64,000 bases of DNA from JBGAHD01 sp044226395 (lineage in GTDB: Bacteria; Pseudomonadota; Gammaproteobacteria; Xanthomonadales; Ahniellaceae), in NCBI GenBank assembly GCA_044226395.1, contig JBGAHD010000005.1, forward strand, positions 496,001 to 560,000. Reading direction: 5' to 3'. Shown here one piece after another: positions 61,088 to 64,000 of this stretch. The translations under genes were made by a program, and so were the position numbers. The notes beneath the pieces were generated by a model. The model saw only the letters and a program-made list of their open reading frames with translations, did no database searches and had not been told where the DNA came from. Positions within the stretch are counted from its first letter, which is position 1. Every line of letters starts with the position of its first letter.

Positions 61088-61299
61088 ATGCCTTTTGCGT
61101 GCTCGCGCGTGGCCTGCTTGCGCGTCGAGCGACGTCAAGCTCGTCGACGTGGCGTTCGCGCGTATTCGGGAGGAAAGCCCAGCGCGATGAAGCGCCAGCG
61201 CGTGTTGTCGGTGGTTCGCGCGACACGATTCGCGTCGTCTTCGCGAGCCGCGAGCGCGATCGGCTTCAGGCGCCGTGCTCGCGCAAGGTGATCGAGCGA

Positions 61300-61329
61300 C
61301 GTCGCGCGAGCATCGACGCTCGCGCGACG
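61300..61329 (-). terminator. Terminator of MBL paralogue 6
   Basis: A perfect 12-bp stem CGTCGCGCGAGC / GCTCGCGCGACG with a 6-base loop lies 10 bases past the stop codon. Confidence 0.65.
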
Positions 61330-61338
61330 CCCGTTCTC

Positions 61339-62556
61339 CTAGTCCTTGGCGCTGCGTTGAATCACTCGCCGCTCGCGATCATTGCGCGCGTCGCCCGCGC
61401 CCGCGCCGTTGACGGTCCAGGTGAAGTTGTAGTCGTCGCCGTCGGTGGTGACTTTGATCAGACCGTTGTCGTCGGTCACGACGATGTTGTCATCGGTGTT
61501 GCGATGCACGTAGCCACCGCCGTTGCCACAGTGATAGCCGTGGTCATCCGAATCGTCGCCGAGATGGGGCAGGTAGCGATCGACGCTGGTGCAGCGCGGA
61601 TGGTAGTGGCGCGTGCCGGCGCTGAAGATCACCATGGTGGCCTGGTTGGCGTCGACCCAGGTTTGCGAATTGCTGCCGTAGGTATCGGCGCCGTGGTGCG
61701 CGCCGGTGATCACGTCGGTATCGCCCAGGTTGATTTGCAGGTCGCTGTTGATCAAATCCTCGGTGGCCTGGGTCATGTCGCCGGTGAAGATGGTTTGAAA
61801 ATTGTCGTAGGTTTCCGACACGACCAGGCTCGCGGAGTTGGCGCCGCCGGCCGCGTTGACGGCGAGCACGTAGGCTTCCACGTCCATGTCCCAGCCGCCT
61901 TGCCCGTCTTCGACCCAGCAGCTGAGTTCATCGTCGGGGGCCTGGCCGACGTAATGCCCAGGCCACGACCACACGGTGCCGTCGTCGGCTTCCACTTCGG
62001 CGAACCAGTTGCGCACGGCGAGCGGATACGCGCCACGTTGCTGCGCGATAACAACGTCATGCACGTAGATATTGGCGAAAACCGTGGGCAGATAGTTGTT
62101 GTGATCGCCGTCGGTGTGGCTGACGGCCACGACGACTTCGGTATCGTCACCGACGAGGTTGTCGATGTACTGCGTGACCTGTTGAACGTCCCAGTTCTGC
62201 GTGCCCGCGCCCAGCGAACCGCAATCGAAAACGATGATCTTGTCCTGCGAGGGGCACTGGAGGATCTGACAATTGCCCGCGCCCACGGGCAAGGTGGTGA
62301 TGGTCATGATGTCGTTGTTGGCCATCACGCCGTCTCGCATCACGCGCCGCGGCTTGCGCTCTTGCGGACGCGCAGGGCGCGCGGGTGGCGCGGCGATCGG
62401 TGCTGGAGTTGACTTGACTTTCTCCGTCGACGTGGCCGCGACGGGCGCGCTCGCCTGCGCCTCGGGGCGCGTGACGCGCGACGTGCACGCGGACAGCGCC
62501 GCGACCAAGGTGACCGCGGTCGACAGACCACGAAGACTGCGAATGTAGATCGACAT
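61339..62556 (-). CDS. MBL-fold lipoprotein B3 (paralogue 6 of 6)
   Basis: 405 residues. Lipobox Cys24 (VAALSACTSR), then a long Ala/Pro-rich linker (~40 residues). The metal motif is His147, Asp149, Asp151, His152 (AVSHTDGDHNNYLP), with FTGDMTQ and TGAHHGADT. All six cysteines are present. It is the first gene of the array after the activator. The GGWDMDVEAYVLAVNA segment marks it as a member of the B group. Confidence 0.88.
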   Translation of the reverse strand: MSIYIRSLRGLSTAVTLVAALSACTSRVTRPEAQASAPVAATSTEKVKSTPAPIAAPPARPARPQERKPRRVMRDGVMANNDIMTITTLPVGAGNCQILQCPSQDKIIVFDCGSLGAGTQNWDVQQVTQYIDNLVGDDTEVVVAVSHTDGDHNNYLPTVFANIYVHDVVIAQQRGAYPLAVRNWFAEVEADDGTVWSWPGHYVGQAPDDELSCWVEDGQGGWDMDVEAYVLAVNAAGGANSASLVVSETYDNFQTIFTGDMTQATEDLINSDLQINLGDTDVITGAHHGADTYGSNSQTWVDANQATMVIFSAGTRHYHPRCTSVDRYLPHLGDDSDDHGYHCGNGGGYVHRNTDDNIVVTDDNGLIKVTTDGDDYNFTWTVNGAGAGDARNDRERRVIQRSAKD

Positions 62557-62604
62557 GACGCCTCCCCTCGCCGGCTCGGGATGAGTCGGCAGCGGGGCGG
62601 CACT

Positions 62605-62620
62605 AGCACTCGATGTGCCA
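62605..62620 (-). promoter_or_regulatory. Sigma-54 promoter of MBL paralogue 6
   Basis: Minus strand: TGGCACATCGAGTGCT, 49 bases before the start codon. Confidence 0.75.
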
Positions 62621-62677
62621 GGGGTTGGCGCGCGATGGCGCCTTCAAGTCAGAGGGATTTGATGCCGATACGCGCGT

Positions 62678-62716
62678 CGCGACGTGTCGCGGCTGTCGGC
62701 GACACGCGCGACACGC
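62678..62716 (-). promoter_or_regulatory. Candidate activator sites upstream of paralogue 6
   Basis: CGCGACGTGTCGCG (62678-62691), TGTCGGCGACA (62694-62704) and CGCGACAC (62707-62714) form clustered GCGACA/TGTCGC half-sites in the gap 62557-62884, about 60-95 bases upstream of the -24 element. Confidence 0.45.
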
Positions 62717-62884
62717 GCGATCGAGGGGCTTCGCCTGGAACGGCGTGGAGGTGCTCGCTCGGCGCTTGGCGTGCGCGCGGGGTCGCTAACAGGCGCGCGA
62801 GCGCTCGCCATGCGGCGAGCTCGCGTTCAGGCGTTCACGGGCGCGACGCTCGATCGAGACCCGTTGCGCGCGCCCGGCGCCGCG

Positions 62885-64000
62885 CTAAAGCTCGCGCTCG
62901 ATCGACCGAATGCGCCGCTTCAACGCCTCGAGTGGCGTGTGCAAGGTCGCCGCCCAGCGATCCGGATCGCCGGGATGGGCACGCATCGTCGCGCGGATTT
63001 CGTCGGTGGCGATCTCGTCGATGCGACGCACGCGTCGGCTGCGCGCCAGCAGCGCATAGCACGAGGTGCGCGAGATGTTGAGGCGTTGCGCGGCATCGCG
63101 CACGCACCACGCGGTGGCGGCGAGCGCGTCGAACAAGGCGTCGTCGTCGATGGTGTTGGGGTCGCGATAGCGGCGCGCGGGGGACTCGGGTGCGCCATCG
63201 CGCGGCGACGCGTGATCTTCTCGCGGTGGCGCCGATGCTTCGCGCGCCCGCGCGGAAGAGGTGATCGGCGCCGCCTGCGTGAGCGTGTCGAGAATGTCGT
63301 CGAGCGGCGCGTTCGCGTCGTTCTGTCGCGCCAACGCCAGGCGGCGCACGACGTGCGCGAGTTGCCGCACATTGCCCGGCCAATCGAACCGCGCGAGGCG
63401 CGCGACATCGGCGGCTTCGAGCTCCACGCTCGGCGCGCCCTCGCCCACGGCCAGGGCGAGGAAGTGACGCGTGAGCACGCCCACGTCCTCGCGCCGCGCG
63501 CGCAAGGGCGGCAGGCGAATCACGAAAGCCTCGAGTCGACGCAGCAAGGGTTGATTGAAATGCCCGGCGGCGAGATCGCGATCGGTCGCGGCGATGAAAC
63601 GCGCGTCGGCGCGCTCGACGCGATTGGCGCCGAGCGGCCGATACTCGCCGGTCTCGAGCGCGCGCAGCAGCATGGGCTGGATGGTCGCGGGCGTATCGCC
63701 GATTTCATCCATGAACAGCGTGCCGCCGAACGCTTCGGCCAGCAGGCCTCGGCGCGCGTGCTGCGCGCCGGTGTAGGCGCCCTTGAGCGCGCCGAACAAT
63801 TCGGCGGCGGCGAGTTCGTCGCTCATCGCGGCCATGTTGATGCTCACCAACGGTCCGGCGTGACGCGCGCTGAGTTTATGCAGCGCTTGCGCCACGAGTT
63901 CCTTGCCCGAGCCGCTCTCGCCCAGCAGCAGCACCGACAAATCCGTGCGCGCGACTTGTCGAATCTGCGCGCGCACGGATTCGATCGCCGAGGACACGCC
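62885..64000 (-). CDS. Sigma-54-dependent AAA+ transcription activator (5' end outside the window)
   Basis: At least 371 codons; the frame is open at the right window edge, so an N-terminal sensory domain is probably missing. The AAA+ core has Walker A GESGSGKE, the sigma-54-contacting loop as GALKGAYTGA (Tyr in place of the usual Phe of GAFTGA), Walker B GGTLFMDEIGD, PLRARREDVGVL and WPGNVRQLAHVV. A Fis-like helix-turn-helix (LAATAWCVRDAAQRLNISRTSCYALL) lies near the C-terminus, followed by a ~50-residue extension. It points toward the six MBL genes, each of which has a sigma-54 promoter, and is the obvious candidate activator. Confidence 0.9.
   Translation of the reverse strand, partial: GVSSAIESVRAQIRQVARTDLSVLLLGESGSGKELVAQALHKLSARHAGPLVSINMAAMSDELAAAELFGALKGAYTGAQHARRGLLAEAFGGTLFMDEIGDTPATIQPMLLRALETGEYRPLGANRVERADARFIAATDRDLAAGHFNQPLLRRLEAFVIRLPPLRARREDVGVLTRHFLALAVGEGAPSVELEAADVARLARFDWPGNVRQLAHVVRRLALARQNDANAPLDDILDTLTQAAPITSSARAREASAPPREDHASPRDGAPESPARRYRDPNTIDDDALFDALAATAWCVRDAAQRLNISRTSCYALLARSRRVRRIDEIATDEIRATMRAHPGDPDRWAATLHTPLEALKRRIRSIEREL

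Noticed and set aside
54142..62556. Reading the array as beta-lactam resistance genes
   Set aside because: The metal motif is HxDxDH, as in ComEC-like proteins, instead of HxHxDH, and the rest does not match class B beta-lactamases.
1..64000. tRNA, rRNA, CRISPR arrays, insertion sequences or phage genes
   Set aside because: No cloverleaf-like intergenic sequence, direct-repeat/spacer pattern, transposase or phage structural gene was recognised in the gaps. A covariance-model scan would be needed to be certain.

Overview
This window looks like a chromosomal segment of a high-G+C gammaproteobacterium of the Xanthomonadales/Lysobacterales group (Rhodanobacteraceae- or Lysobacteraceae-like). The support is the algZ-algR-hemC gene order, the many secreted proteins, the FxNGFE-type C-termini and the DUF2884 and DUF481 proteins. 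There is no rRNA, tRNA, CRISPR array or insertion sequence that I can support. The organism assignment is inference.

Layout. 1-1.9 kb: the end of a DMSO-reductase-family molybdoenzyme gene, a small membrane protein and a four-cluster ferredoxin subunit. 2.2-5.9 kb: a patch of visibly lower G+C with five small unrecognised exported proteins, all on the minus strand. 6.2-10.6 kb: a 1462-residue exported repeat protein. 10.8 kb: a DmsC-type membrane anchor that would normally sit next to the molybdoenzyme genes. 11.8-16 kb: a DUF481 outer-membrane protein facing an esterase-algZ-algR-hemC operon. 16.4-23.7 kb: an acetyl-CoA hydrolase/transferase-like protein, DUF2884, a lipoprotein and a delta-60-repeat type exported protein. 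23.9-33.8 kb: a GH44 endoglucanase, a secreted M20 amidohydrolase, an ABC exporter operon, a DUF3052 protein and a tetR/N-acyltransferase pair. 33.8-45 kb: mostly exported or outer-membrane proteins (beta-propeller protein, TonB receptor, repeat protein, lipase, type-B carboxylesterase). 45.1-54 kb: a membrane LytTR regulator, a winged-helix protein, several exported proteins, a transglutaminase-like protein, a 2OG-Fe dioxygenase and a CASTOR/POLLUX-type ion channel.

54.1-64 kb is the most unusual region. Six tandem paralogous lipoproteins carry a metallo-beta-lactamase fold with a ComEC-like HxDxDH metal motif and six invariant cysteines. Each gene has its own sigma-54 (-24/-12) promoter, placed 48-51 bases before the start codon, and a hairpin-forming leader. 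Immediately upstream, in the same direction, is a sigma-54-dependent AAA+ activator gene cut by the window end. The simplest reading is a dedicated RpoN regulon of exported metallohydrolases, controlled by the neighbouring activator. I do not know of a description of it.

All coordinates and motifs were read by eye. Family names come from recognised motifs, not from a database search.
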